Assembly (NCBI GenBank): GCA_905197485.1
Contig: CAJJYZ010000006.1
Span: 8,795-72,794 of the forward strand
Source: an uncultured Lachnospiraceae bacterium
Lineage (GTDB): Bacteria; Bacillota; Clostridia; Lachnospirales; Lachnospiraceae
DNA: 64,000 nucleotides
Reading direction: 5' to 3'
The notes under the pieces are model-generated. The model did no database searches and was not told the DNA's origin. It worked only from the letters and a program-made list of their open reading frames with translations. Positions 1 to 7,495 of this stretch are shown piece after piece. The translations under genes were made by a program, and so were the position numbers. Positions within the stretch are counted from its first letter, which is position 1. Each line of letters begins with the position of its first letter.

Positions 1-24
1 TCTCTAATCAAGAGACGAAAAGGC
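1..24 (-). terminator. T-box terminator hairpin, cut by the window edge
   Basis: On the minus strand GCCTTTTCGTCTCT (24 down to 11) is followed by the loop TGATT and then AGAGA, which begins the complementary arm before the window ends. This is the usual T-box attenuator stem directly after the T-box sequence. The rest of the 3' arm and its U-run should lie just off the left edge. Confidence 0.75.
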
Positions 25-385
25 TTATATTTTCGCGGTACCACTCTTATTCATTCCGCATTCTGCGAAATGCACTCATTGCTTCTATAACGGGAAGTCC
101 CGCTTCTGCCTATGTTACTTGACGAGGTGCTTTCGAGTCTAGTAACAAGGCACAACTCATCGGCTTGGCGAGGTTCTTTCGAACCTAGCGATGTAGTTGT
201 TTCCATCCCTATTACTTGACGAGGTAGTTTCCTCGCAAATATGCTTCAACAAAAGAACTCCGAGGCGAGTTGGGAGTTTACGCTGCTGCCTTCCACCACC
301 CGGCAGCTCTCTGTAAACGATAGGCTCTTACTACTCCTCATCTATGTCGTTGATTTATTTAATTGATAAAAATTAATTCTATAAT
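1..385 (-). promoter_or_regulatory. T-box riboswitch leader (regulated gene lies off the left edge)
   Basis: Read on the minus strand, positions 48-34 give AAGAGTGGTACCGCG, the conserved T-box antiterminator sequence that pairs with the NCCA end of an uncharged tRNA. Upstream, the Stem I landmarks AGTAGTAA, AGAGAGCTGCC, GGTGG and GGCAGC lie between about 345 and 285. The downstream gene, normally an aminoacyl-tRNA synthetase or an amino-acid transport or synthesis gene, is outside the window. In the likely specifier loop (near 272-266) AACTCG allows CTC followed by a purine, which would mean leucine, but this assignment is tentative. Between Stem I and the antiterminator the leader carries three copies of an ACCTCGYCAAG element, which I do not recognise as a standard T-box part (see findings). 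Confidence 0.92.
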
Positions 386-413
386 AGAATACCATATTTA
401 AAGGATTTGTCAA
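386..413 (-). promoter_or_regulatory. Promoter of the T-box transcript
   Basis: On the minus strand TTGACA (413-408) is followed after 16 bases by TATTCT (391-386), preceded by TG in the extended -10 position. It sits between the stop of the acetyltransferase gene and the T-box leader and points into the leader. Confidence 0.7.
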
Positions 414-423
414 GGCGCAGTAT

Positions 424-966
424 TTACAGTTTCTTCATCATCCAATAGGTATCCGCATACGTTCCGTCTCTATATTTTGTGCTGTCCGGAAATGTACCAT
501 ATATTTGAAATCCCATGCCCTTGTAGAGCCGGATGGCACGTTCATTCCTCGCAATAACATGCAATTCCATCTGCTCAAATCCATGTTCTTTTGCAATCTC
601 ACATAACCGTCTTATGAGAATTTTCCCGATTCCCATGCCCGTATACTTCTGAAAAAGTGCAATGCCTAACGTTGCCCGATGCCGTTCTCTTTTCAAATCA
701 TTCCCCGAAAAGCTGCAGTTTCCAATAAATTTTCCATCCAGAAAAGCAAGTAACATCACACTATTTTTTGACACGTTTGTCCTGCGGATAAATTCTTTTT
801 CCTCTTCTAAAGTAAGAAGAACCTCTTCCGGCTCTTTCGAAAGATACGGTGTCTCACCACACGTTGTTTTTAAATAATCAATCAGCAGCGCGGCATCTTC
901 CTGTGCCGGACAACGTAATAGCAATTCTTTCCCGTCTAAATCATATCGTTCCCGCCCAACCAGCAT
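424..966 (-). CDS. GNAT family N-acetyltransferase
   Basis: A 180-residue protein of GCN5-related acetyltransferase type, which moves an acetyl group from acetyl-CoA to an amine. Motif A is visible at about residues 100-122 (QKYTGMGIGK, the acetyl-CoA pyrophosphate loop). Motif B follows at about 141-153 (NERAIRLYKGMGF). This layout resembles RimI/RimJ-like or small-molecule acetyltransferases, and the substrate cannot be read from the sequence. A strong AGGAGG ribosome binding site lies before the ATG. It is the last gene of a tight minus-strand run (radical SAM, GNAT, GNAT) and starts 13 bases after the previous gene ends. No terminator is obvious before the T-box promoter that follows. Confidence 0.9.
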   Translation of the reverse strand: MLVGRERYDLDGKELLLRCPAQEDAALLIDYLKTTCGETPYLSKEPEEVLLTLEEEKEFIRRTNVSKNSVMLLAFLDGKFIGNCSFSGNDLKRERHRATLGIALFQKYTGMGIGKILIRRLCEIAKEHGFEQMELHVIARNERAIRLYKGMGFQIYGTFPDSTKYRDGTYADTYWMMKKL

Positions 967-979
967 CGAAAACTCCTCC

Positions 980-1447
980 TTAGTTCTTCTTCATCACATA
1001 ATTTGTCAAATAAATTCCGCCACGTTCTACCTGTTGTTCCTTTACAACCCGATATCCGCGTTTTTCAAAAAAAGGCCTTGCGGTAATCGAAGCATGTGTC
1101 ACAAACGGACGCTCTCTTTTCTTTTCCAATGCGTCACAAATTCTGGTTGCAACGCCTTGTCCTTGATATGCTTTATGGACATATAGCCGGTCCAGATATC
1201 CGGTTTCATCCATATCGCCAAACCCTATCAGCTCTTCCCCTTTTACCGCTACAACTGTATCATGTTCCAGAAAAGACCGGTTCCATTTTCCCAAATCTAC
1301 GGTTCCTGTCGCCCAGACACTTAACTGTTCTTCCGTATAATCTTTTGCATTGACCGTATGGACAGTCTCATAAAAAAGCTGCGACATCTTCTCACAATCT
1401 TCCGGCTGATAACTTCGCAAGTAAATAGAATTTTGTCGCTTTATCAT
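980..1447 (-). CDS. GNAT family N-acetyltransferase, YafP-like
   Basis: A 155-residue GCN5-type acetyltransferase. The acetyl-CoA loop YQGQGVATRI lies at about residues 94-103, and the C-terminal part (ASITARPFFEKRGY) matches the fold's last strands. The chosen ATG overlaps the TGA of the upstream radical SAM gene as ATGA, a classic translational-coupling junction; a longer reading from 1468 would place the only Shine-Dalgarno-like stretch inside the gene. Its overall pattern is closest to the YafP subgroup, whose substrates are poorly defined, so that label is inference. It is co-transcribed with its neighbours and is a different GNAT subfamily from the next gene, not a recent duplicate. Confidence 0.88.
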   Translation of the reverse strand: MIKRQNSIYLRSYQPEDCEKMSQLFYETVHTVNAKDYTEEQLSVWATGTVDLGKWNRSFLEHDTVVAVKGEELIGFGDMDETGYLDRLYVHKAYQGQGVATRICDALEKKRERPFVTHASITARPFFEKRGYRVVKEQQVERGGIYLTNYVMKKN

Positions 1448-2385
1448 TTTGTTTCTTTTACCTCCCATACGTCTGTATCGTTATCACACCGCTGCAAATT
1501 TGGGCATTCTCCATACACTAAACTATAGATTGGCGGTTGCTTCTCATATTTTTTTATCGCCTCGCCCAGTTTTTTCAGCATCTTTTCTCCATCTTTTGGA
1601 AGTTTTCCACGCACGCGGAACTCGACAAAATCATGAAATCCATCGTATACTATCGGAATTTCATTTTCTGTAAGCAATCGAACCAATTCGTATTCTTCTT
1701 TCATGCACTCCACTTCATCTGCCTGGATAAAATTTCCCACTTCCACCTCCCGGTAAAGAGGTACTTCCTTATGTAAAAACATGGAAAAATTCACTACATG
1801 TGCAGGACGGGTCTTTCGGAAAAATTCAGACAGCGCCCGGGCATTTTCCATCCCCCGGCCTTTTCCGGCAACCCCTGTCATGATATGCGCATCGTAAATC
1901 AATCTTGCTCTCTGAAGTCGTTGAACCGCCTCATATGCCTGTGTGAGATTGTGGTCCTTATTCATAAAAGTAAGCACATCATCCAGTCCGCTTTCAATTC
2001 CAAGATACAAATGCCGCACTTTGTGTTCCGAAAGCATCTGAAGTTCCTCTTCCGTCTTTCTCAAAATTCCTGTCACTGTCGCATCCATATTTATCATTTC
2101 CACTTCCGGGAAATAAGCTTCTATCATTTCAAGAATCTTCATCAAGTGTCCCATCGGTAGGTCAAACGCATTTCCGTCACCCAGAAAAATTTTCTTCGGT
2201 TTTCCATGACAGCTTTTCACACGCTTTAACTCCGCTTCCACCTGTTCAAGAGGAAGCACCCTGTATTTCAAGTGCCGAAACAGATTGCAGAATTTGCATG
2301 CATTGTAAGAACATCCCACCATCACCGGCAGCATGAACGCCGACCGCTCCATTGGAGCCCGGCAAATCTGACCTTCATAATTCAT
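1444..2385 (-). CDS. Radical SAM protein
   Basis: A 313-residue enzyme with the cluster motif CSYNACKFC at residues 25-33, a CX4CX2C spacing that binds the 4Fe-4S cluster used to cleave S-adenosylmethionine. The TIM-barrel part follows, with FLGDGNAFDL and LYLGIESGLDDVL, the latter typical of the HemN/Elp3-like branch. No cobalamin-binding or SPASM extension is seen. GGAG lies 9 bases before the chosen ATG; the slightly earlier ATG abuts it and cannot be used well. The substrate is unknown. It lies 27 bases after the anti-sigma gene and overlaps the following GNAT by 4 bases, so it may be part of the sigma-factor operon. Confidence 0.88.
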   Translation of the reverse strand: MNYEGQICRAPMERSAFMLPVMVGCSYNACKFCNLFRHLKYRVLPLEQVEAELKRVKSCHGKPKKIFLGDGNAFDLPMGHLMKILEMIEAYFPEVEMINMDATVTGILRKTEEELQMLSEHKVRHLYLGIESGLDDVLTFMNKDHNLTQAYEAVQRLQRARLIYDAHIMTGVAGKGRGMENARALSEFFRKTRPAHVVNFSMFLHKEVPLYREVEVGNFIQADEVECMKEEYELVRLLTENEIPIVYDGFHDFVEFRVRGKLPKDGEKMLKKLGEAIKKYEKQPPIYSLVYGECPNLQRCDNDTDVWEVKETK

Positions 2386-2412
2386 ACATACCATCTCCGT
2401 TCTTTTAAAAAA

Positions 2413-3420
2413 TTATGAACTCCATATACTTGATTTTACATCATATACGGATACGGATTCAATACTTGTCTTTTGCAAATATGAGATAATTTCATCCCTT
2501 TTCCCTGAAACGTAGTATCCTTTCGTCTGCAATTTCGTCAATGTTTTCGCATCTTCATAACACTCCTTCATCTGCTCTTTTCCTCCTGAAAAAATCGTTG
2601 TATGATATGGAAGCTGTAACGGCTCCCATATTTCGGAATGCTCCACAAGATTCTTTAGCTGCTTTACATAGATATCTAATAGTTCTTCCGCCGTCACAGT
2701 TTCCCTGTCGTCAGAATTTTCGATAATCTGATTCCTCTCCAGACTCAATCCTCCTTGAAATTCCGGCTGATTCGGATGATATACCTCAATCCAATCCAAC
2801 CGAACATCTTCTTTCAGAAGTTCTTCAACATCCCTGACTTCCTTATCCCAGATTTCAAGACTGACTTCTGCCGATTCCGGAAGCTCCCAAAGTTCTGTAA
2901 GCAATTGGTTCACATCGCTTTCCGTACTCTGATAGGTGAATTTCCCCAAATCAGTCACTAGCAGCCTTTCCGTATCTCTCCAGTTTTCATATTTTCCTCT
3001 AGAAATATCTACCCATACATTTTCTAAACCGAAAATATGTCTCTCCAGATGATGGTTCACCTCTAAGGCAAGTTCATATCTGGCAAATCCTTTTTTCTTC
3101 ACATCTACGGAACTCACTTCGATATACGGGCTTATTGTTTCATAATAATCCCGCAATACCGGAAGTAATGTTTCTTCTTTCTGCAGTTTTTCCGGATTCA
3201 AATACGCCGCATTCATCGCCGGACTTATGAGTAAAAATAGAGCCGCGACAATCAGCACAATCAAAAGGACTGTCCCTACCGTAATTTTTCGAATTTTCTT
3301 TTTGATATACTTGTCTACCTTTTTTTCAAAATCATCCTGCTCCGGCACATCTTCCATCAATAGCGCAAGCTCCCTGTCCAGTTCTTCTTCCTGCATTCCC
3401 TTTCCTTTTCTATCTTCCAT
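2413..3420 (-). CDS. Membrane anti-sigma factor (sigma factor regulator family)
   Basis: A 335-residue single-pass membrane protein. The first 45 residues are cytoplasmic and charged, a transmembrane helix runs from about 46 to 66, and the remainder is predicted outside. The segment after the helix (ISPAMNAAYLNPEKL) and the later YYETISPY region resemble the Sigma_reg_N/Sigma_reg_C type of regulators found beside ECF sigma factors. Its ATG overlaps the sigma gene stop (TGATG), and GGAGG sits 7 bases upstream inside the sigma gene, so the two are translationally coupled. The likely role is to hold the sigma factor at the membrane until an envelope signal arrives. The signal is unknown. Confidence 0.78.
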   Translation of the reverse strand: MEDRKGKGMQEEELDRELALLMEDVPEQDDFEKKVDKYIKKKIRKITVGTVLLIVLIVAALFLLISPAMNAAYLNPEKLQKEETLLPVLRDYYETISPYIEVSSVDVKKKGFARYELALEVNHHLERHIFGLENVWVDISRGKYENWRDTERLLVTDLGKFTYQSTESDVNQLLTELWELPESAEVSLEIWDKEVRDVEELLKEDVRLDWIEVYHPNQPEFQGGLSLERNQIIENSDDRETVTAEELLDIYVKQLKNLVEHSEIWEPLQLPYHTTIFSGGKEQMKECYEDAKTLTKLQTKGYYVSGKRDEIISYLQKTSIESVSVYDVKSSIWSS

Positions 3421-3914
3421 CACGATTCCTCCTTCATCATCTCTATCAGCTTCTGCTTTGCCCTCGAACGAATTTTCCTGACATTTTCCCTCGTAATCCC
3501 ATGTGCTTTCGCAATCTGTTCATCGTCCATATGAAAGTAAATACTTTCAATTAGAATCTCCTTTGATTTTAAAGGCAACCTCTGAATCGCAAGAAATAGC
3601 TGTTTCCGCTCCTCTTCCTGAATCAGTTTCTCCGGAATCCCCTCCTCACCGCTTGCCTCATTCAGAATCGGATTCTCATCACCTGTCAGAATTTCCCGCT
3701 TTCGCTTCCGCAACATACTGATAAATTCATGTTTTAAAACTGTCGTAAGCCAACATTTCAAACTTCCGGTTCCTTCATAAGAAAGGAAAGCTTTTACAAA
3801 AGTCTCCTGCAGAAGGTCCTCCGCGTCCTGAACGTTCTTGGTAAGAGAAAGGGCATATAGAAACATTGGTTTGTAATAGAATTCGTATATTTGCTTCCAC
3901 TTGTCCTGTTCCAT
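3420..3914 (-). CDS. ECF-type RNA polymerase sigma factor
   Basis: A 164-residue sigma-70 family protein with only regions 2 and 4. Region 2 shows DAEDLLQETFVKAF near residues 32-45. Region 4 shows the helix-turn-helix DEQIAKAHGITRENVRKIRS near the C-terminus. Length and layout fit extracytoplasmic-function sigma factors. The ATG preceded by GAGGAGGGG was chosen over a GTG two codons earlier. The gene heads an operon with its anti-sigma gene and possibly the radical SAM and GNAT genes. I could not find a clear autoregulatory ECF promoter in the 60 bases upstream, which end in an inverted-repeat array. Confidence 0.92.
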   Translation of the reverse strand: MEQDKWKQIYEFYYKPMFLYALSLTKNVQDAEDLLQETFVKAFLSYEGTGSLKCWLTTVLKHEFISMLRKRKREILTGDENPILNEASGEEGIPEKLIQEEERKQLFLAIQRLPLKSKEILIESIYFHMDDEQIAKAHGITRENVRKIRSRAKQKLIEMMKEES

Positions 3915-3973
3915 ATGCACCCCTCCTCTTTTGCTTCTTTACTAATAAAACGCTTTTGGCAGGAATCTGTGAC

Positions 3974-4185
3974 ATTGGGGACGTAGTATTTTTTGATTTT
4001 ACTACGTCCCCAATTAAAAAACACCCTGTCCCTTTTTGACTTTTGCCCTGTCCCTAATCGTTTTTACTAAAACTTTCATTACCATTTTGGTATGTTTTTA
4101 TTGTAAGGGACACCCCTTACATCATTTGGGGACACACTTGTCTTTCATTAGGGACGTAACTCTTTGGCAATTTACTACGTCCCCT
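3974..4185. repeat. Cluster of GGGGACGTAG inverted repeats, REP/MITE-like
   Basis: A 15-bp perfect inverted repeat (ATTGGGGACGTAGTA at 3974-3988, complement at 4000-4014) starts the region. Related pieces recur: GGGACACCCC near 4108, GGGGACAC near 4128, and TAGGGACGTA (4149-4158) facing TACGTCCCCTA (4176-4186). The last arm overlaps the stop codon of the ABC permease gene. No coding potential is seen. Such GGGGAC...GTCCCC palindromes resemble the REP sequences spread by RAYT/Y1 transposases, an inference from pattern only. The hairpins may also act as terminators for the permease transcript. Confidence 0.6.
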
Positions 4186-6751
4186 ATATATTTTCAGTTC
4201 GTATCGTTTCAATAATATTCTGTTTTTTTGTTTTTCTTACCGCGTATCCCATCATAAGGAAAATAATTAGGAACACAAATACTGTCGCAATCCCCATCTC
4301 CTGCCATGGCAGTTCATAAGGAACTACGAGGATTCCTACGAAGAGTCTGTGGAAAAGATACGACAGCAGAACTCCCACCGGAAGTCCAAGCGTCAGGGCT
4401 TTGACACCATACAGAACGCTTTCGTAACGAATCATCCTGCGGAATTCTTTTTCTGTCATTCCTACAGATTTCAGAATCGCAAATTCCCGGCTTCTCAGCA
4501 TCATATTCGTCGTGATTGTGTTAAACACATTCGTAATGCCAATGACTGATATAACCGCGATGAATCCATACACAAAGATAGAAATAATCAGAACCAGCCC
4601 TTTGCTTTCTCTTGCAGCCGCCTCAAAATCCTGGATATTCCATTTGATATCTTCGTCAATCTTTTCAATCTCCTCCGTCAACTTTTCGGTGTCTTCCGCA
4701 TCTATCCGCATTCCGTCATAAGCATATTTGTACTGGTTCATCATTTTATCGGAAAGAATGACGCGGATAGCTCCATACTGCATATTTTCAGCTACTCCGA
4801 ACGGCATTTCTTCCACTCGTTTTACAATCTCGATTCCTTCCGGCTCTGTTTCCTGCCAGTTCTCATCTCTTGCCTCTTGAAAACGAAGCGTATCTCCTTC
4901 TTTCAATTTTAAATAGTGATATTGTTCCCTTACCGGATTACCTTTTTCATCTACCGATTCATACAAAGCCGTATCCATGACTATCGCTTTATTCTCTGCT
5001 TCTTCATAAGACAACCCGATTTCTTTCAGATATTCCCGATACTGTTCATCCGGAACCGAATAGAAATTGACGTTAATCATCTCCGCAATTTGTTCTTCGT
5101 CTACCTCCGGGTTTACCGTCTTCTCGATTTCCATCGTCCGCTCTGAAAAAGCATCCGGTTCTATAAATCCTATCGTACTTTTCAAAATGGTGGATTGTTT
5201 GATTCCACCCAGTTTCTGTACCTTCCGATATGCCTCGTATTTTAATTCGTCCAGCCTCCGGTAGTCTTCCTCTGTCCATTCTCCGGCCGACAATTCTTCC
5301 GACTGAATCTCTTCCACATAGACCATCAGGTTATAATTCATTTCTTCTACCCGCAAGTCCTGAAGCAAAAATGCGTACTTCATCATAGAACTGATAGACA
5401 CAAACAGCACAACGCTTAGAAAAATGGAAAATACGGTCGTTCGATATTTCTTCCGGCTTCTCTTCAGGTTCTTATCGGCAATTTCCCCTTCAATTCCGAG
5501 TATCTTCCGGATTACTTTTGGAGTACGGAGTTTCTTTCCGGATATCTTCACATCTTTCGTCTCCCGCATGGCGTCAATCGGCGTAATCTTCGCCGCTTTC
5601 CTTGCCGGAATAATGGCGGATAAGAAAATCGTAAGGGTAGCAATCAGCACCGCCGCAACGATTGCCAATATGGAAATGTGCAGCTGCAAGTTATACTCAT
5701 TCCCAAGACCGATATCATTTAATATCCACATCACAACGGATAAGGCAATCCAGATTGCCACAATTCCACACAATACTCCGAGCGGAACTGCAACGATTCC
5801 TAGAAAAATCCCTTCAAACATCACGTTCTTACGTATTTGTTTCGAGGTTGCCCCGATGCTCGCCAGCATTCCATACTGGCGGATTCTCTCTGTGATAGAG
5901 ATATCAAAGCTATTTTTAATCACGAATACAGAAGTAAGAATAATAATCAGAAGCACGACCGCCGCCAATTTATAAAGGCTCGACATCGTATGTTCCGACC
6001 TTGTGACGCCCTGATAGGTCAGCAACGTATTGTTCGTGATAATCTGTTGCTCGTCATAGCCCCGCTCTTTTATCAATTCTTCCGAAAACGTATACGCATC
6101 CTTCGGCTGCTTCATCCGAATGAAAAGTTCACTTTCTTCCCCGACAACATCATGCATCAGCTTTGTGATGACCGTATACCCACTACTACCGTACTCTCCT
6201 GCTGAAAATTGAAAACTTGCCGGCATGCTGAATCCACAAATAGTATATGTCTGATTCACACCGTCCACACAGAGTTCCACTTCCTGCCCAAGACGATAGT
6301 CTATCCCGTAAATTCCAACCAGATTCATCGGAAATACCACTTCATGTTCGTTCTTCGGAAGTTCTCCCTCTGTCAAAAATTGTCCGGTATTATGAAGACT
6401 TTCTTCATCCAACGCTTTCAAGCGAATTATCGGCTTTTCGCCCTCCTCTTCCACTGAATCCTCTATCTCCGGCACCGTAATATCTCCAACTTTTTGTCCC
6501 ATCGTAACTTTTTCTATCTTTTCATTTTTTAGAAAATATTTCTGTTCCTCCTTCGGCACATCCGCAATCATCAAATGATAATTTCCTGCCCGTTTCTTAG
6601 CATACTCGACCATAGAGCCTTGCATACTGGAAATAAACGTCGTAATCGCCGTAACAAGGGCAACGGAAAGCATAATTCCTAAAATAGTCACCAGCGTCCA
6701 TTTTTTATTCTGCTTCAAATTCTTGATTGTGAGTTCATTTAAAATATTCAT
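4184..6751 (-). CDS. FtsX-family ABC transporter permease
   Basis: An 855-residue membrane protein with two FtsX modules. It has an N-terminal helix (about residues 18-40) and a large MacB-type extracytoplasmic domain. A bundle of three helices follows between about 260 and 385, then a second helix, a second outside domain and three more helices between about 720 and 840. The first cytoplasmic turn includes SITERIRQYGMLASIGATSKQIRK and the second SREFAILKSVGMTEKEFRRM; both match the FtsX coupling segments. It starts 3 bases after the ATPase gene ends and ends in the inverted-repeat cluster. With its ATPase and the adjacent two-component system it fits transporters for antimicrobial-peptide resistance, lipoprotein handling or envelope sensing. 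Substrate not determined. Confidence 0.9.
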   Translation of the reverse strand: MNILNELTIKNLKQNKKWTLVTILGIMLSVALVTAITTFISSMQGSMVEYAKKRAGNYHLMIADVPKEEQKYFLKNEKIEKVTMGQKVGDITVPEIEDSVEEEGEKPIIRLKALDEESLHNTGQFLTEGELPKNEHEVVFPMNLVGIYGIDYRLGQEVELCVDGVNQTYTICGFSMPASFQFSAGEYGSSGYTVITKLMHDVVGEESELFIRMKQPKDAYTFSEELIKERGYDEQQIITNNTLLTYQGVTRSEHTMSSLYKLAAVVLLIIILTSVFVIKNSFDISITERIRQYGMLASIGATSKQIRKNVMFEGIFLGIVAVPLGVLCGIVAIWIALSVVMWILNDIGLGNEYNLQLHISILAIVAAVLIATLTIFLSAIIPARKAAKITPIDAMRETKDVKISGKKLRTPKVIRKILGIEGEIADKNLKRSRKKYRTTVFSIFLSVVLFVSISSMMKYAFLLQDLRVEEMNYNLMVYVEEIQSEELSAGEWTEEDYRRLDELKYEAYRKVQKLGGIKQSTILKSTIGFIEPDAFSERTMEIEKTVNPEVDEEQIAEMINVNFYSVPDEQYREYLKEIGLSYEEAENKAIVMDTALYESVDEKGNPVREQYHYLKLKEGDTLRFQEARDENWQETEPEGIEIVKRVEEMPFGVAENMQYGAIRVILSDKMMNQYKYAYDGMRIDAEDTEKLTEEIEKIDEDIKWNIQDFEAAARESKGLVLIISIFVYGFIAVISVIGITNVFNTITTNMMLRSREFAILKSVGMTEKEFRRMIRYESVLYGVKALTLGLPVGVLLSYLFHRLFVGILVVPYELPWQEMGIATVFVFLIIFLMMGYAVRKTKKQNIIETIRTENI

Positions 6752-6754
6752 AAA

Positions 6755-7435
6755 CTACCTCACTTTCTCATCGGAAATGATTTTTCCGTCTTCAATCGTC
6801 AGAATCCGGTCTGCTTCCAACGCCACGTTTTCATCATGGGTAATCAGAATGACCGTCTGGTTATATTTTCGGTTGGACATTTTCAGCAAATCTATGATTT
6901 CCTTGGATGCCCGGCTGTCCAGATTCCCGGTAGGCTCATCGGCAAGCACAATCGCCGGGTGTGTGATGCATGCCCTTCCAATCGATACACGCTGCTGCTG
7001 TCCTCCGGACAACTGATTCGGCAAGTGCTTCCTTCTGTTTTTCAATTCCAGAACGTCCAGCATTTCCTCTAATTTTTTCGGATTGACCTCCTTTCCGTCT
7101 AATCGAAGTGGAAGCGTAATGTTTTCCTCCACATTTAAAATCGGAATCAGATTATAAAACTGATAAATCAATCCCACCTGTCGTCTTCGAAAAATCGCCA
7201 TCTTATCCCGATTTAACTCGTAAATATCTGTGCCGTCTATCCACACTTTCCCACTCGTCGGTTCATCCACTCCGCCTATCAGATGTAATAGGGTGGATTT
7301 TCCACTTCCACTTGCCCCTATGATTGCGACAAACTCGCCCCGCTCTACCGTAAAATTGGCGTGGTCAAGGGCCACAACCTCCGTATCCTTTGTTCCATAT
7401 TTTTTACACAAATTTTCTACTCTTAAAATTTCCAT
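6755..7435 (-). CDS. ABC transporter ATP-binding protein (LolD/MacB type)
   Basis: A 226-residue ATPase. Walker A is GASGSGKST near residues 40-48, the signature is LSGGQQQR and Walker B is IVLADEPT. The LxGxDxPTSG and YQFYNLIP segments are typical of the MacB/LolD/BceA group that energises FtsX permeases by mechanotransmission. Two ATG codons lie in tandem after GGAGG; the second, with 6 bases of spacing, is preferred and the first is one codon longer. It precedes its permease by 3 bases. The promoter between this gene and the upstream kinase gene carries a likely response-regulator box. Confidence 0.93.
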   Translation of the reverse strand: MEILRVENLCKKYGTKDTEVVALDHANFTVERGEFVAIIGASGSGKSTLLHLIGGVDEPTSGKVWIDGTDIYELNRDKMAIFRRRQVGLIYQFYNLIPILNVEENITLPLRLDGKEVNPKKLEEMLDVLELKNRRKHLPNQLSGGQQQRVSIGRACITHPAIVLADEPTGNLDSRASKEIIDLLKMSNRKYNQTVILITHDENVALEADRILTIEDGKIISDEKVR

Positions 7436-7462
7436 CATATTCCTCCTTACTTTGATACACCC

Positions 7463-7495
7463 ATTCTAAGTCACGAAAGTGACTTTCAAGTGACT
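7463..7495 (-). promoter_or_regulatory. ABC operon promoter with response-regulator box
   Basis: On the minus strand a -10 TAGAAT (7468-7463) has no good -35. In its place lies a 7-4-7 palindrome, AAGTCAC-N4-GTGACTT (7485-7468), and a further AGTCACTT half-site (7495-7488) exactly 11 bases upstream of the matching octamer in the palindrome. Winged-helix response regulators usually bind half-sites one helical turn apart at this position, so the neighbouring regulator probably activates the ABC operon here. Confidence 0.68.

Noticed and set aside
114..236. CRISPR array from the repeated element near the left edge
   Set aside because: Only three unequal copies with structured, non-random spacing inside a T-box leader; no cas genes.
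5424..5975. 183-codon open frame antisense to the ABC permease
   Set aside because: No ribosome site, and the opposite frame has clear FtsX motifs.
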